Part shown: piece by piece, positions 11,372 to 23,319 of the stretch
Position numbering within the stretch: the stretch's first letter is position 1
Layout: the number at the start of each line of letters is the position of its first letter
Source of the DNA: Diadophis punctatus similis
Lineage: Eukaryota; Chordata; Lepidosauria; Squamata; Dipsadidae
DNA: 64,000 nt
Direction of reading: 5' to 3'
Assembly (NCBI GenBank): GCA_023053685.1
Contig: JALIGW010000002.1
Coordinates: forward strand, 44,332,278-44,396,277
Translations under genes and position numbers: made by a program
Notes under the pieces: generated by a model
The model's database searches: none
What the model saw: the letters and a program-made list of their open reading frames with translations, nothing else
What the model was told of the DNA's origin: nothing

Positions 11372-11680
11372 GTGTACTTTGAGATTGGCTGAGCCTCCCT
11401 TCGTGCACACACCCCCAACACAATACAACTCACAGTGAAAGACAGAAAATCCCTATCCCAGTGAATCCTGCTAACAAACACCCAATCCTATTGCACTATG
11501 TGAACTTATTGCATGTCCCACTGGCCCCGCTATTCAATCGTACTATGTTGTTGTAGTTATTTTTCATTCAGGAGTCTGACAGCCCACAGATAAAAACTGT
11601 TCTTCAGCCTGTTTGTGCGGCTGCCCATGCTTCTATATCTCTTTCCCGATGGTACACATGGCTTAACTTGGCAGCTAATT

Positions 11681-13896
11681 TTAGATTTGGATGAAGCCTC
11701 TTAGGGATATGCCACTGTGTGGTGGCTAGATAAGAGCTTTACTACAAATTAGAATGAAACTACACTGAACAATTGATTAAATTCTGTCACAATGATAATG
11801 CAGGTCCCTTCTTATGGCAGTTTAACTTATTCCTGTCCTCTCCATATTTTAAAAGACCTTTTCCTTACACTTCATGACCTTGAAGTTGAGCAGTTAGCTG
11901 TTACATGTCTTCCCTGCCCACTGATCTAATAAACTTCATTTCAAGCTTCTTAGAAATCATGGGCACAGTCTTAGACAATCTTAAACAACCATGTAATCTT
12001 CAATCATGTAAGACAATCTTAAATAATGATGTGATCCCTGAAAGTGATTAAGAGATGTTTTTCCTAACAATATTAGTAAATGGAGTGCTTATAGGAAATC
12101 TTAGCATAATCTAATTATGAAGGCCTGAATTTCTTGAAATAATTGGGAGGCTTTCTGGGAAGGGTGAAGGAGAAGACTCTGCAGAAGGTGAGAACGGTGG
12201 CCATAGCTGGTTTAAAATGGTGACAACTGACTGGAGGATGAACCAAATAATTGTAAGTGAATTCAACCCTGAGAAAATAATTTAGCCAGTTGCCTTGCTG
12301 ATTATTAACAGTGAGATGAGTGGCAAACAAATTAAATAAATAAATAAATAAATGAAAATATAATTATTGTTCAATCAATGGATCAGCCACCTCAATTGCC
12401 AATGCAACTTTAGGCAGAATGCTATAAATTGGTGCAGACATTTAAAAACAAAGCAGGAAAACTATTACACCAATATTAAACACTAAATTGGGGAAAAAAC
12501 AGCTTCACTACAAAAAAAAATTAAAATATCTAGGGTCAAATGTAGGATCACAAATCAGCCTGCATCAGAACTTGCTGAAAAAGCCAAGTTTTGAAAAATT
12601 TCATAAAAGATAGCAGTTTTATAATTCTTGCTTCACAATGTTCATTTCAAAATGTCAAATAGAAAACTAATTAAATAAAGTGATAGGTTATTATATGATA
12701 ATATTCTTGAATATCTAGACCTTACAAAGAAGACTATCTGATTTAAAATCTTGCTTTTAAAAGCGATGCAAGTTATAATAGGCATTGGGAAAATGTACTG
12801 TATTATATTCTTTCAACCTGAGAGGATCCCTTAATTAAACACTCTTTATAGAGTAGCAGGCACAATCCAACATCTTTAGATTTGGAGATAGTAGCCTCTC
12901 ATTTAAGTAAAATAAGGCTATTTATTAATTCTTCCTTCATGCACCCTGGGTATTTTGTCACTCTGTAATTTATGGCCTTAATCTGGTCGAATCATTTTTC
13001 TTCAATAAAACTCAGGATTTCAGCAAAATTCAGTTCATTGTTTACTATAAGAATTATTATAAGAAATCACTTTATAGATACTCCAGTCTATGTAATTATT
13101 TACAAATGAAGCTGACCGTTTTTGAGTGAAAAATTATATGCTGCTCTGTTGTTTACATTGCCATGACTGACTGTTATATCTCGGTAATCTCTCCGATGGA
13201 TCCATATAACACGGGGTTTTATTACATTGTATTAAACTATTGCCAGGACATTTTATACGGTAGAGAGTAGCCATGGGTTAAGTGAGTCTCACATAGCAAC
13301 AGCTGCATGATTGGCTGGTGGGCCTCTGACTTTCTCCAATACAATTGAGGTACACTTTTGCCTCTGTTTTGGAAAATACAGTTTTGCATGTAGCTGAGAA
13401 AGAGAGGCTTCAGCAGACTCTGTGCCTGTCTGTCTGTACCTGTTCGTTTTATTTGATTTTTGTATTCTGTAATTCCGTAACCTCTCTAACTTCTGCTTTA
13501 TTAACTCAATCTTTCTCATAGCATTATTTGATTTGGGAGTGCTTAATGCACTTGTTTTAATATTTATTCAGGTTTGTCCTACCCATCCAGGAGAAAGAGT
13601 GGGGTGCCTTTGAGCATCTGCACCATCAAGCAGAATAGACCAGGGCTTGTTACTCAGCTGCCAGCTTAACACTATGGGATTCAGCTAGGGAGAAGATGTT
13701 TGGGGAGCCTGGCCAACTGGTACGCTGCATAAAGGTAGTGGCAACTTGAATCAACTACTTTGACAGCAGTTAGCACCAGGATGAAGCTTGACCGGAGGGA
13801 ATTTCAACATCTGGGGAATCTAAGACAACCAGCCTCTGTTCCCTGGATAGAGCTGTTAAGGAGTTATTGTGCTGTTAAGCACATACACAGCGAAAT
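11681..13896. other. Unannotated AT-rich interval
   Basis: Holds an (AAAT)n run near 12330-12352. No exon, RNA gene or known repeat recognised. Confidence 0.5.
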
Positions 13897-13897
13897 G

Positions 13898-14389
13898 TGT
13901 TGTAGTAATGGTGTTGCAGTTTGATATGAATGCTATTCAGTCAAGAAACAGAATATCTTTAGTATGTACAAAATAGTAGCAAAGTTAAATAGGAAGTCCA
14001 AGTCATACACAGTTATTTAGTCAATGCGAAGTTTCTTCTTCTTGCCTATTTTTGTTTTAACTCACAAACAAAGATTACAGCTATTACTCAATTCTATACT
14101 ATCACAGATATTTACTCTTCTCTTCACAGCAATTCCACACAGTTATAAAGTAATCTACTCATCAGTAAAACAGCAGAGAGTCTTCAATCCGGAACACACC
14201 GTCAAACACTACTCACCACACTAAACCATAAACCACCAACCACATTGAACCATAAACCACACTGAGCATGCTCTCTTGCTTACTTATATAGTAATCATCC
14301 ACAATGCATTTAAAGCAATATACACATAACAATGATTTGTGGCTTAATCATATATTAACACACCCAATTGTTTGAACATGGTTCTAACA
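13898..14389 (-). mobile_element. Possible LTR (minus strand)
   Basis: On the minus strand the segment begins TGTTAGAACC and ends CTACAACA, so it has TG...CA borders, with a TATA-like ACTATATAAGTAA about 100 bp from the start (14280-14292). Length near 490 bp suits an LTR. No target duplication is found and no internal retroviral or gypsy coding sequence follows, so this is a structural guess. Confidence 0.35.
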
Positions 14390-15505
14390 AGAGCAATATA
14401 GCTTACTAAGTTTTGCTTCTTTTCATTAGCAGTTGTAGAACTTCTGAGCTAGTCTTTCCCAAATAAAATATTTTCAATGTATCCTTTTGCTACATAAAGA
14501 GTTCTGAAGTCTGAACCATTTTGTGAGAACCTATTCATTGTACAATTTGAGCTAAACGCAAAAATGTAGAAGATGAAAATACAGTTTCACCATCCTTTAA
14601 GTTATTTTAATCAGAGGTGGGCTGCTACCGGTTCGCACCGGTTCTCCCGAACCAGTTGTTAATTTTCTGAGCAGTTCGGAGAACTGGTTGTTGGAAGAAA
14701 TCTTTTCCCACTTTACAGGGCTAATCCTGCAAGGGAGGCAGGAAGGAAACATTCTGGTATGCCTGTATTTCTAGCCTAATCCTTATCTTAATTGCCCTTC
14801 TGCTTTAAGTGTTTTCAGAAACTGCCTCTGAGTTAAGCTTGTTACATTGTAAGCCTTACACCCATACTTTCTGTCTGTAGACTGAGCTTCTCTGGAGTCC
14901 TGTCCTGCCCCTCCGAGTTTTTTGTGGTACTTTTATTCCTGGGGTTTGACTTTCTTAAAGATTGTTAAAGGGTTGTTTTAAGCTTTTTGGAGTATACTTC
15001 CAACACTGCTGAAACAGCTATTTACAGAAGGGTTGGCATAGCCATAGAAGAAATGGCTGAGAGGCAGGATGCAAGCTTGGCATTCTGTCTGATTTTTTTT
15101 ACTGCCTTTCTGGGGGCATGTGATCTTTCCTTAAATCTGGATGATTACCTGAGGATATCTTGTGAGGTGAGTGAGACCAGCTGGTATCTTTAAGTGGTGC
15201 AAATGAATCCAATGATTGCTTCTCCTGGGTGGGAAACTGTGTTTTGTCAGTTTACTGAGCACAGGAGTCTCTTGTCTATGGGGATTCTTCAATCATCCAG
15301 GTCATGGTTGTCCCAAAGGTGCTTTTTTCAAGAGGCAACTGGACTTTCTTGGTTTCCAGAAAGTCTTTGGGACAGGAGTCTCTTGCATTGCTTCGGAGTG
15401 GGCAAGGCACATAATTGCTCACTGATAATATAATAAGAGGATCCTCCTTCCAATTTGTTTTAGTTTTCTCTCATGATAATATGGCACAGTAATATGTGCA
15501 CCAAT

Positions 15506-15640
15506 TGTAGAAAGTTAGCACCCACCCGTCTCCTAGAAAAATGAAATATTTTGAGAAATATTAAAAAGGAAGAATATATTTCCCTGAATGAGAAATGGAG
15601 AAACATGTTTTCTTAGAGGGAGAAAGTAGCCCCCACCTTC
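15506..15640 (+). mobile_element. ERV LTR fragment (same family as 49998-52060)
   Basis: TGTAGAAAGTTAGCACCCAC and CTCCTAGAAAAATGAAAT, then ATGAGAAATGGAGAAACATG, match the first 110 bases of the solo LTR at 49998. The remainder is absent or too diverged to follow. Confidence 0.65.
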
Positions 15641-16135
15641 CTTAATAACCCATAGCAGATGTCAGCACTTAAGAGATAAAGAGATAGATAGCTATATTCA
15701 TAGGCAAAAATTCCCTGCAGCAAAGTCTGAACAAAGGCAGAATGGGATTAGCCCTCATGCAAGATGTTAATTTGTTAATTTGTCTCTTTAGCTCGGCATT
15801 TTGTAGCTCAAATATGCCCACCCACTTTCTGGAGAGCTTAAATGACCTCTCTGCTAAAGGGTTTCACTTTATGAGCAAGAGTAACTTGGCTGCTGATAGT
15901 TATCCTTGTATTTTGACTATTTTAATTATTCAAGGTGCTCTGGCATTCTGCCTGATTTGTAACTCTGGGTTGCAGGTATTGCTGATGAAAAGGAAGGTAT
16001 TCAGACAGAATGGTTTAGGTTTCCATGATGGCTGTGACTGTCATTGATCTTCAGTGTGTATTCCCTCATTTCTAATCTAATGACTAGTATTTAGGGCAGC
16101 TTTTTGCAAGCAAAGAAGCTTTTTGTATTTTTGTA

Positions 16136-16260
16136 CAGGTAATCCTTGACTTACAGCAGTTCATTTAATGACCATTCAAAATTACAAGGACACTGAAAAA
16201 AGTGACTTATGACCGTTTTTCCCACTTACGACCGCTGCAGCATCTCTCCGGTCATGAGAG
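16136..16260 (+). mobile_element. Tigger-like fragment inside the composite hAT
   Basis: Starts CAGGTAATCCTTGACTTACA directly after TA (16134-16135) and continues through AGTGACTTATGACCG. It passes without its own right end into the hAT right arm (CATGCCCACCCAGCC), as in the element at 1112-2521. Confidence 0.65.
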
Positions 16261-16408
16261 GGTGGAGGAGACAAAGCACCTCTCGATGTAAGTGACATCG
16301 AGTTGGCCATGCCCACCCAGCCATGCCCACCCAGCCACGCCCATCCAGCCGGTCAATAGGGCAGAGAACCGGTTGTTAAAAAATTTGCAGCTCACCGCTG
16401 ATTTTAAT

Positions 16409-17341
16409 GCATACTTGCATCATCTGCAAGATCTGACAAAAGAAATGATTTTAAAAGAATCAAATGTGTTTTAGATATTACTTAAGTTTATCTTTCATTT
16501 TACAACCTAACCACCTTTTAGATGGAAATCAACTATGGAGTTATTGGATAATAAAAATAATCTATAAATGCAGACTCACTAGGCACTTACTAAGAGCACA
16601 TTTCAGTGGCTGGAATAAGTTATTCATTATGCTCCATAGGAATATTAGAGGAAAACATGCATAGAGTTTGAAATGCAAAAACTATTATTAGATTGGATTA
16701 CAGCAAGAAATGATGTCTAGAAGTAAAAATTGCACATTTATAAAATGAATACTGTAATTTTCTATCACATTTCTACAAGAAACACATTCCACATATGCAT
16801 TCCCCTCCTTCAGCAGCAGAAGAAAAAACTGAAGGTGCTGTGGGAAGTGATGGAAAGAGAATAGGAATAAAACTGCATAGAATAATTCAAAGGGAACTTG
16901 TAAGTAGACAAGGAACAGGGAGAAAAGGAGCTGTTTAGACATTACTAAAATAATTCAATTTACTAGGCAAATAGCCCTGCTGAAGCTAATTTTTGGAAGG
17001 ATCAAATCCTTCAGCATTATCTCCACAGCCATTATCATCTCAGTCCCTTTGCATGTTTTCAGCAACAATTGTTTTTTTGCAGATACATTTGTAAGGGAAG
17101 AAAGCTCCATCTTCCTAGCAGATATGTACAGCAATTATTCACTCTTCTTAGATTTTATGATATCATACATTCATCCAAATCAGCCTGTCAGTCATATGCC
17201 AAATTTCTACATGTTGCATGATGTTTATTATCTCACAAGTCATTATTTGTTGATTTTTTTAATATTTACATTTTAACATTGAAGACATTCACATTGAACA
17301 ATAAAAGATTTGACCTTTCAGGAAGGTGAGTCCATGCAAAC
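16409..17341. other. Unannotated AT-rich interval
   Basis: No recognised feature. Confidence 0.5.
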
Positions 17342-17343
17342 TA

Positions 17344-17750
17344 CCATATTTTTCGGACTATAAGACGCACTGGAGTATAAGACGCACCTTAGTTTTGGGG
17401 GAGGAAAATAAGAAAAAAGGTGTATGGTGGGTGAATCGGCCTCCTGGAATACCCCCAAACAGCTGTTCCCAGAGGTGAACTTTAGTAACAGGTTTTTTGG
17501 TTGTGAGCTCTGCACCTTGCTTTTCCAGCCTCTGAAGCCTCCGTTTCAGAGGCTTTTTTCAGTCCCTGAAACCTCCCTTTCAGAGGCTTTTTTTTTCAGC
17601 CCCTGAAACCTCCGTTTCAGAGGATTTTTTCAGCCCCTGAAACCTCCGTTTCAGAGGCTGGGCGGGGCTACATTCAGTGTATAAGATGCACCCAAATTTT
17701 CACCCTCTTTTAGGGAGGGAAAGGTGTGTCTTATACTCTGAAAAATACGG
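17344..17750. mobile_element. Tc1/mariner-type MITE
   Basis: Ends CCATATTTTTCGGACTATAA and its complement ...GAAAAATACGG are inverted repeats bordered on both sides by TA (17342-17343 and 17751-17752), the target preference of Tc1/mariner elements. GACTATAAGACGCAC and its inverted partner TGTGTCTTATACTC lie just inside. No transposase. Related copies are at 50195-51186 and, more divergent, 31895-33518. Confidence 0.8.
17526..17659. repeat. Four tandem 34-37-bp units within the MITE
   Basis: CCTCCGTTTCAGAGGCTTTT and CAGYCCCTGAAACCTCC alternate four times. Each junction contains CTGAAACCTCC..TTTCAGAGG, so neighbouring units can pair as small hairpins. Confidence 0.85.
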
Positions 17751-17752
17751 TA

Positions 17753-20079
17753 TTTATTTATACAACCTTCACTGAAATGAATAGAAGCATAGTAAGCAAT
17801 TGTCTAGAACCTTTTGTTTTAATTGTTTAACTTTGTGTTGGGTTTTGCCAAATATCATAAAACACTTAAGCCTTAACACTTAACACTAAGCATGTACATC
17901 TGGATAAATGTTGCATGGCCCCACTCCCCCACCAATATTTATTATTAATTATTAGAAAGAGGGACTAAAGATTATTAGAGAGGGTCTAAAGGCACAGAAT
18001 TGTCTTGTCATCTTGACTGAAGGTAATGTATGTTTACTATTTCAGTAATTGTCCCATTGCAGAAAATGCCTTCTGAATTTCCCACCCAAACATCGTTGAG
18101 CTGTTCCTAGAAAGAACCAGGAAGCAAATGCAGAAAAGAATTGCTCAAAATGTTGTTTTCTTGTTCTATTCTAGAAGTTACTTTTCAACTGCCACATTCT
18201 GAAACAGTGGAGAATCATGTGGTTTAACAGTCTTCCCCCTCTTTTGAAAATTTTACATTTTGGCAGCAAACAGAGGCTCACTTGGCAGCCTGAGAACGAA
18301 ATGTTAATTTCAGTCTTGCTACAGACGGAATGCATTACATTTAGAATTGTCTCTGCCCTGGGAACAGTATTCAACTACAGCCAGAAAACTATGAATAACA
18401 ACCATGGATAAAATAAATATTGAGACTTTTGTAAGTTTTTCTTTCAGAAATGTTCTTAATGCAACCCTGTGCAAGCATATATAGAAATAAGTCCACTTTC
18501 TTCAGTGGAACATCATCCCTGGTAAATATATTGAAACTCCTGTTGAAATCGGTCTACTGAGAATTAACTTTGAGTGTCTTCAGGGAGGTTCATTCCCAAC
18601 TACATTCTGGATAACTTGCAGTCTTGGATTCTGGAGTTCAGGATTTTACATTCTCTATTTCATTTTTTTTTCTATTCTTTTCTCATATAGGAAACAATTC
18701 TGAATCATTCAAGTAACCATATACAATAATCAAACTATTATTAAAGTAGATAATATGGATGGAGCCATCCACTGTGAATTCCTCCACCTCAATCTATGTA
18801 ATGCAACTTTTAATTTTCAAAGTAAGTCATTCAAAATGTGACTGATTACTAAGGAGAAGGTAAAAGTGAAGAAAGGAGAGAAGGAAAAAATGAAAATGAG
18901 ATAAACTTCTAAATCATGTGAGACACCAAAAGTTATCTGTTGATGTGCAGGAGAATTCTGCAGCATGGAATGTTGCTGCTGTAGACCAGCATCTCTTCCG
19001 GAAGATCCTTCCAATTTCTCTTCTCCACGGATTTGCTATTCCCTCTAACTCTTCATGCCAAATATGCTCCATTTTTACTGAAAGTGGGACAGGGAGAATT
19101 TAAACAATTCTCAATCTTGGAATCTCCACAGTTTGTTCTTACCTTCCTTTTGAAATGTTGTTTTGCCTTCAAGGTTCTATGATCAGAGAATGAGTTTACT
19201 GAGGATTTAATTATGTAGTTCATAACATATTTTATGCACTTATAACAATTATGCTACTGGTGCTAGTGTGCTATTGGTGCTAGGCAACAAAAGCTTATTT
19301 TATATATTTTGATGAAATAAGTTTTTTTTAATGATAGGTCTTAACCCTAATCATTACAGAAATAACTATAGTTATATTTTCCCACATATATTGCAATCAG
19401 TGTCATGAATCTTATTCCACAGAAGATAGCTATTTTAAGTCATGTTTCCCATCTGTTTCTCTTTAAAATCAGTGAATTACAACAGACTGACAAGACACCA
19501 TTTATCTGCTGGATGGAAGTAATGAACATTATAGTCATTGTAGGTAGTGGATAATCTTGCCACTGACTTAAGTATTATGAAAAATCATATGTTCAGACTC
19601 TGATGTTTTTCCTTAAAAAATGATGCAAGAGCATAAAAGAGATGTAGTGTAAGACTGCCAGATTTGTCTTTTCTCACATTCCTGCTTAATAGCAATGACA
19701 AAAGGCGAACCCTGAAAACTGATCAATGTATTCAAACTGCTTGGAAAGTAACAGCTATTATCAGAAACACTTGGTGAATGTGGAAACATCTTGATCCTTT
19801 TCTCAAGGCATATGTACTAGAAAAGAACAAGAATTCAAGATCAGACCAAAAATCTATTTGATTCAATATCCTGTCTCCCATAATGTCCAGGCAAACTTGT
19901 AAGTAGATCATATCCACATTCTATCCCCTTAGAAACAAATATTAATGGCTTGTTTCCTCTGAGTTTTGCTTTGCCTTTCAAATGAAATCTATTCTGTTGC
20001 GTTACTTTTTTAGGTAGAACACTCCTTTTGGGTGTTGCAGCCAGCTAACACATCCTTTCCCAGCCCACAAGGTAAATGC
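17753..20079. other. Unannotated AT-rich interval
   Basis: No exon or repeat recognised; the open frames are short and random-looking. Confidence 0.5.
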
Positions 20080-20087
20080 ATTTGGTC

Positions 20088-20407
20088 CAGTGGTGGGATT
20101 CAAAAAATTTTTACTGCCAATTCTGTGGTTGGTGAGCGTGGTGTGGCTTGGTTGGCGTGGTATGGCTTGGTGGGCGTGGCTTGGTGGGTGTGGCAGGGGA
20201 AGGATACTGTAAAATCTCCATTCCCTCCCCACTCCAGGGGAAGGTTACTACAAAATCCCCATTTCCTCCCAATCAGCTGGGACTCGGGAGGCAGAGAATA
20301 GATGAGGGTAGGGCCAGTCAGGTGGTATTTACTGGCTCTCCAAACTACTCAAAATTTCTGCTACCGGTTCTCCAGAACTGGTCAGAACCTGCTGAATCCC
20401 ACCTGTG
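20088..20407. mobile_element. Non-autonomous hAT element
   Basis: CAGTGGTGGGATTCA at the left and TGAATCCCACCTGTG at the right, with a perfect duplication ATTTGGTC (20080-20087 and 20408-20415). The interior carries GGTGGGCGTGGCTTGGTGGG and two copies of a 41-bp unit at about 20195-20270 (AGGATACTG at 20201, AGGTTACTA at 20242). In reverse complement that unit is the same as the minisatellite unit at 1452-2076. Confidence 0.92.
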
Positions 20408-20420
20408 ATTTGGTCCCATC

Positions 20421-20685
20421 TGAAAAAGAAATCTGTTTATTAAATCAGTGGGTCAGGGCTGACAGGAACGGAGGCAGACTCAGAGGCGAACAGCAAACAG
20501 CAAACCTTTATTTCAGCACCACAGAACAGAACAGAGAACAGGCGGCTTGACAGCTCCTTTTATATTGGAGCTGTCAAACTCTGAGCCAATAACAGGGCTC
20601 CAATTTCCCGCTTGCCAGCTGCTTGCATCAGAGCAAATCAGGCTCGACTAGCAGCCGGCGCGGTCGTAACTGTGAGGACTTAACA
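20421..20685 (-). mobile_element. Gypsy 3' LTR
   Basis: On the minus strand it starts TGTTAAGTCCTCACAGTTA right after a purine-rich tract (GGGGGTGAAGGG), the expected primer site for plus-strand synthesis. It contains AATAAA signals (complement near 20437 and 20508) and ends ...TTTCTTTTTCA. The outer end is a best guess from TG...CA borders. Confidence 0.65.
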
Positions 20686-20689
20686 CCCT

Positions 20690-21307
20690 TCACCCCCTGG
20701 ATGGCGCATGCATAATTGGCAAAGTACGTGGGCGGCCATCAACTCCGCCCAGATCGCCTCAGTTGAGGCCTGGCAGTCGAAGAAGGAGGAGGAGGAACAG
20801 GAGTGCTGCTCAGTGGAACTGCCGGAGACTCGGGCGGTGCCATATTTGGAGGCCCGTGCAGTGCTGGAGAGGCCCCGACTTCAGGTGAGGCAGGTGGCGG
20901 AAGCTCGACCGTGGAAGGAGGACGAGCAGTCTCTAGCTGAGAGGGAGAGGCTGGGGTAGGGCGGTGTTCGGCTGGATGGGGTGCGTCGTCGCAGGTGACT
21001 TGCTGGCGAAGTTGGTTTATATGGCGCCTCCAAAATTGTCCATCGTCCAGGCGCACCCTAGAAGAGCATGGGCCCATTAATTGGTGCACATGCCCTGGAA
21101 TCCATTTTAAACCAGTCCCAAAATTCAGGGCAAAGATGAGGTCTCTGGGGCTGAACTGTCTACTGCGGGTTGTGGTGCAGATTTCTTGTCCCATGGCATA
21201 GCCGGGGTGTAGACAGTCGAGATGGGTTCTGAGGCAGTGTCCCATGAGCAATTCAGCCGGGCTCATGCCAGTGGCCTGACACGGGGTGCTATGTTGTGCC
21301 AGGAGAT
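20690..21307 (-). pseudogene. Gypsy integrase C-terminal region
   Basis: Minus-strand frame 21266-20739 begins with the integrase-type motif MSPAELLMGHCLRTHLDCLH, then FSPRDLIFALNFGTG and the C-terminal HINQLRQQ, as in the end of Ty3/gypsy pol. A long proline-rich tail follows before the LTR. The upstream integrase core lies across the L1 insertion at 23985 and beyond. Confidence 0.75.
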
Positions 21308-21423
21308 AGGTGCTGATACTTTTTTTTTTTTTTTTTTTTTTCCAAAAAGTTTTATTAGTACAAAATTACATAGATAATAGCTAAACATTAAATAGAAAGT
21401 ACAAACATTTTTTTTAATTTTTC

Positions 21424-21465
21424 TCCCCCCTAACCCACCCCTTTCCCTCCCCCCTCCCCCCCGGA
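21424..21465 (-). repeat. G-rich tract in the L1 3' region
   Basis: The + strand reads as runs of C broken by single T or A (CTCCCCCCTAACCCACCCC onward), so the L1 RNA strand has several runs of three or more G within 40 bases. Such polypurine, quadruplex-capable tracts are typical of L1 3' UTRs. Confidence 0.75.
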
Positions 21466-22161
21466 CTTCCCAGAGAGAGTACAGGGCATAATATCAATAA
21501 AATAAATTTAAATTAAATTAAAAAATTTTGACTTCCACCTTATTTTTTTAAAACTTCAACTCCAAATTGTACACTAATAAAAATTCCTTCCTCCTCCTTT
21601 CAATCATCTACCCTTCACAACATTTCTTCACTGTTAACTAAGAATTAAATGATTATTACATAAATGATGACTAAGTATTAAATACAAAAACCTTAAACTT
21701 CATCATAAAATCAATCAGTATATAAATAACTTACTATTACTATATATCAGATTATAAGCACTAATTCCAAACTTTAAATAACCTTCCTCCCAAAAAAAAA
21801 AATGTTAAATCTAATTGTAATATTTTATAACTGGATAGATAACAATTCCAAATCTTTCTCACAATTAAATAAAACTTAAATTGATATTACACAAAAAATA
21901 ACTAAATAATAATACAAAAACCTTAAACTTCATCATAAATTCTACCACTCTATTAGTAACAAAATGTTACTATGTATTAAATTATTAGGTTCAAAAAAGT
22001 TCTAAATCTTTAAAAAGAATTAATAATACTTTGAATAAGCCCCCCCAAAAAAACAAAAGAAAAAAAAAAGAATGCAAGAAGTAAAGAAAAGAAAAAAAAA
22101 TTAAGGAAAGAAGGGAAAAAGAAAAGTACAGTCATAATGGCAACCATCTGTCCAATAAACT

Positions 22162-23319
22162 TCAACACTGCATCTTGTTGTATCTTGATGATGGTTGCAT
22201 CTTTTTGTAACTTGATAATTTTGTAGTTGACAGCTCGCCTCCCATCTGACCCCGATCTTCCATCTCCTTTTCCAGACTGTAGACATCTGTCTGGCTCTGC
22301 CAATCATTTAAATTTTGTAAATCTGTTTCGATTTGAAGAGGAAGGGATGGCTTTCCCTCCTCCTCCTCTTTTGTTTTCATACATCTTTCCTCTGGAATCT
22401 TGGATATATCAGCCTTTAAGACGTTGACATAAAATTCAGTAGCTTTCTTTGTTGTATTAAGCCGATATCTTTTTCCCAGAAATTTCACTGCAACTCCTGT
22501 TGGTGCTTCCCATTTGTAATGTAAATTTAACCTTTTAAATTCATCAATCAGAAAGGTATAATCTTTTCTGGCTTTGAGCATTTTAGAGGGAATTTCTTTC
22601 CATATCATCAGTTCCTGGCCATTCACCTGCAGGTTATTTTTAAACGTCGCCTGTATAATCCTATTCCGTAAGGCTCTTGTAGTAAAGTATATTACAATAT
22701 CCCTTGGTAGGTGTTTTTGTTTTGCATACCAGGAGTTGATTCTATATATTTTATCAATTTGCCTGGCTAGTTCTTCTTTAGACAGTCCAGACACCTGCTC
22801 CAAAGCTTCCACCATCCTTCCTTTCAAATCTTCATATAATCCTTCTTTCAACCCCCTGACCCTTATGGCAAATTCCATGGATCTGAATTGCGTCATTAAC
22901 ACCTCTGTTTCAAAATTTGCAATGTCATTTTGTATTTTATCTATATATTCTACTGAAGTTGTCAAAACTTGTTTGTTTTCTTCAATGCGGTTTGCCAAAA
23001 CTTCAATATTTGTTGCTAGACCTTTACATACCTCCAACACATCATTTCTAATTTGTTGGTCAATATTCTTTAAAGCAGCCTGCATTTTATTATCTATTTC
23101 ACTAATTTTTTGGTTAAATTCAACAATAAGTTCATCTTTCATAATCTTTAAGGTACTTATTAAATTTTCAGGTGTTAAAGACTTTGGGGGTGTTAACTCA
23201 GTGGTAAGTTGCATTTTAGAAATATAACCAGATGAATAATCCATTCTTTTATTCAAAACAATCTTTCCAGATTTTGAAGCCATTTTAGTATTTCCAGTGG
23301 TGAACAAAGAAAAAGCCAA
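22162..23319 (-). CDS. L1 ORF1 protein (RNA-binding, transposase_22 family)
   Basis: An open frame of 385 codons. Residues about 45-150 are heptad-rich and likely coiled coil (for trimer formation). Residues about 150-250 fit the RRM-like domain (FRSMEFAIRVRGLKEG) and the C-terminal domain follows (LPRDIVIYFTTRALRNRII, ...ARKDYTFLIDEFKRLNLHYK). These are the L1 ORF1p signatures; the family coats L1 RNA in the cytoplasm as a trimer and has nucleic-acid chaperone activity. The length is slightly above the common 330-370; an internal Met at residue 13 (MASKSGK, 23283) is an equally good start. No in-frame stop or frameshift. It is the only protein this copy could make. Confidence 0.88.
   Translation of the reverse strand: MAFSLFTTGNTKMASKSGKIVLNKRMDYSSGYISKMQLTTELTPPKSLTPENLISTLKIMKDELIVEFNQKISEIDNKMQAALKNIDQQIRNDVLEVCKGLATNIEVLANRIEENKQVLTTSVEYIDKIQNDIANFETEVLMTQFRSMEFAIRVRGLKEGLYEDLKGRMVEALEQVSGLSKEELARQIDKIYRINSWYAKQKHLPRDIVIYFTTRALRNRIIQATFKNNLQVNGQELMIWKEIPSKMLKARKDYTFLIDEFKRLNLHYKWEAPTGVAVKFLGKRYRLNTTKKATEFYVNVLKADISKIPEERCMKTKEEEEGKPSLPLQIETDLQNLNDWQSQTDVYSLEKEMEDRGQMGGELSTTKLSSYKKMQPSSRYNKMQC

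Larger units (their letters stand above)
10440..11680 (-). repeat. Old interspersed repeat split by a hAT
   Basis: CCTTTATTGTCAGAGTACAA before the hAT and GAGATTGGCTGAGCCTCCC, then TCAGGAGTCTGACAGCCCA and GCTGTTCTTCAGCCTGTTTG after it, resemble a vertebrate repeat family I have seen in many genomes but cannot class. The two halves read continuously if the hAT at 10487-11371 is removed. Confidence 0.35.
14612..16400. mobile_element. 1.8-kb composite hAT element
   Basis: Left end CAGAGGTGGGCTGC and right end GCAGCTCACCGCTG are inverted repeats, flanked by the perfect duplication ATTTTAAT (14604-14611 and 16401-16408). Just inside the left end is the ACCGGTTCGCACCGGTTC motif typical of this family. 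The interior has no recognisable transposase but includes an ERV LTR fragment at 15506-15640 and a Tigger-derived segment at 16136-16260. GAGGCAACTGGACTTTCTTG near 15343-15362 belongs to another common squamate repeat that I cannot name. Confidence 0.85.
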
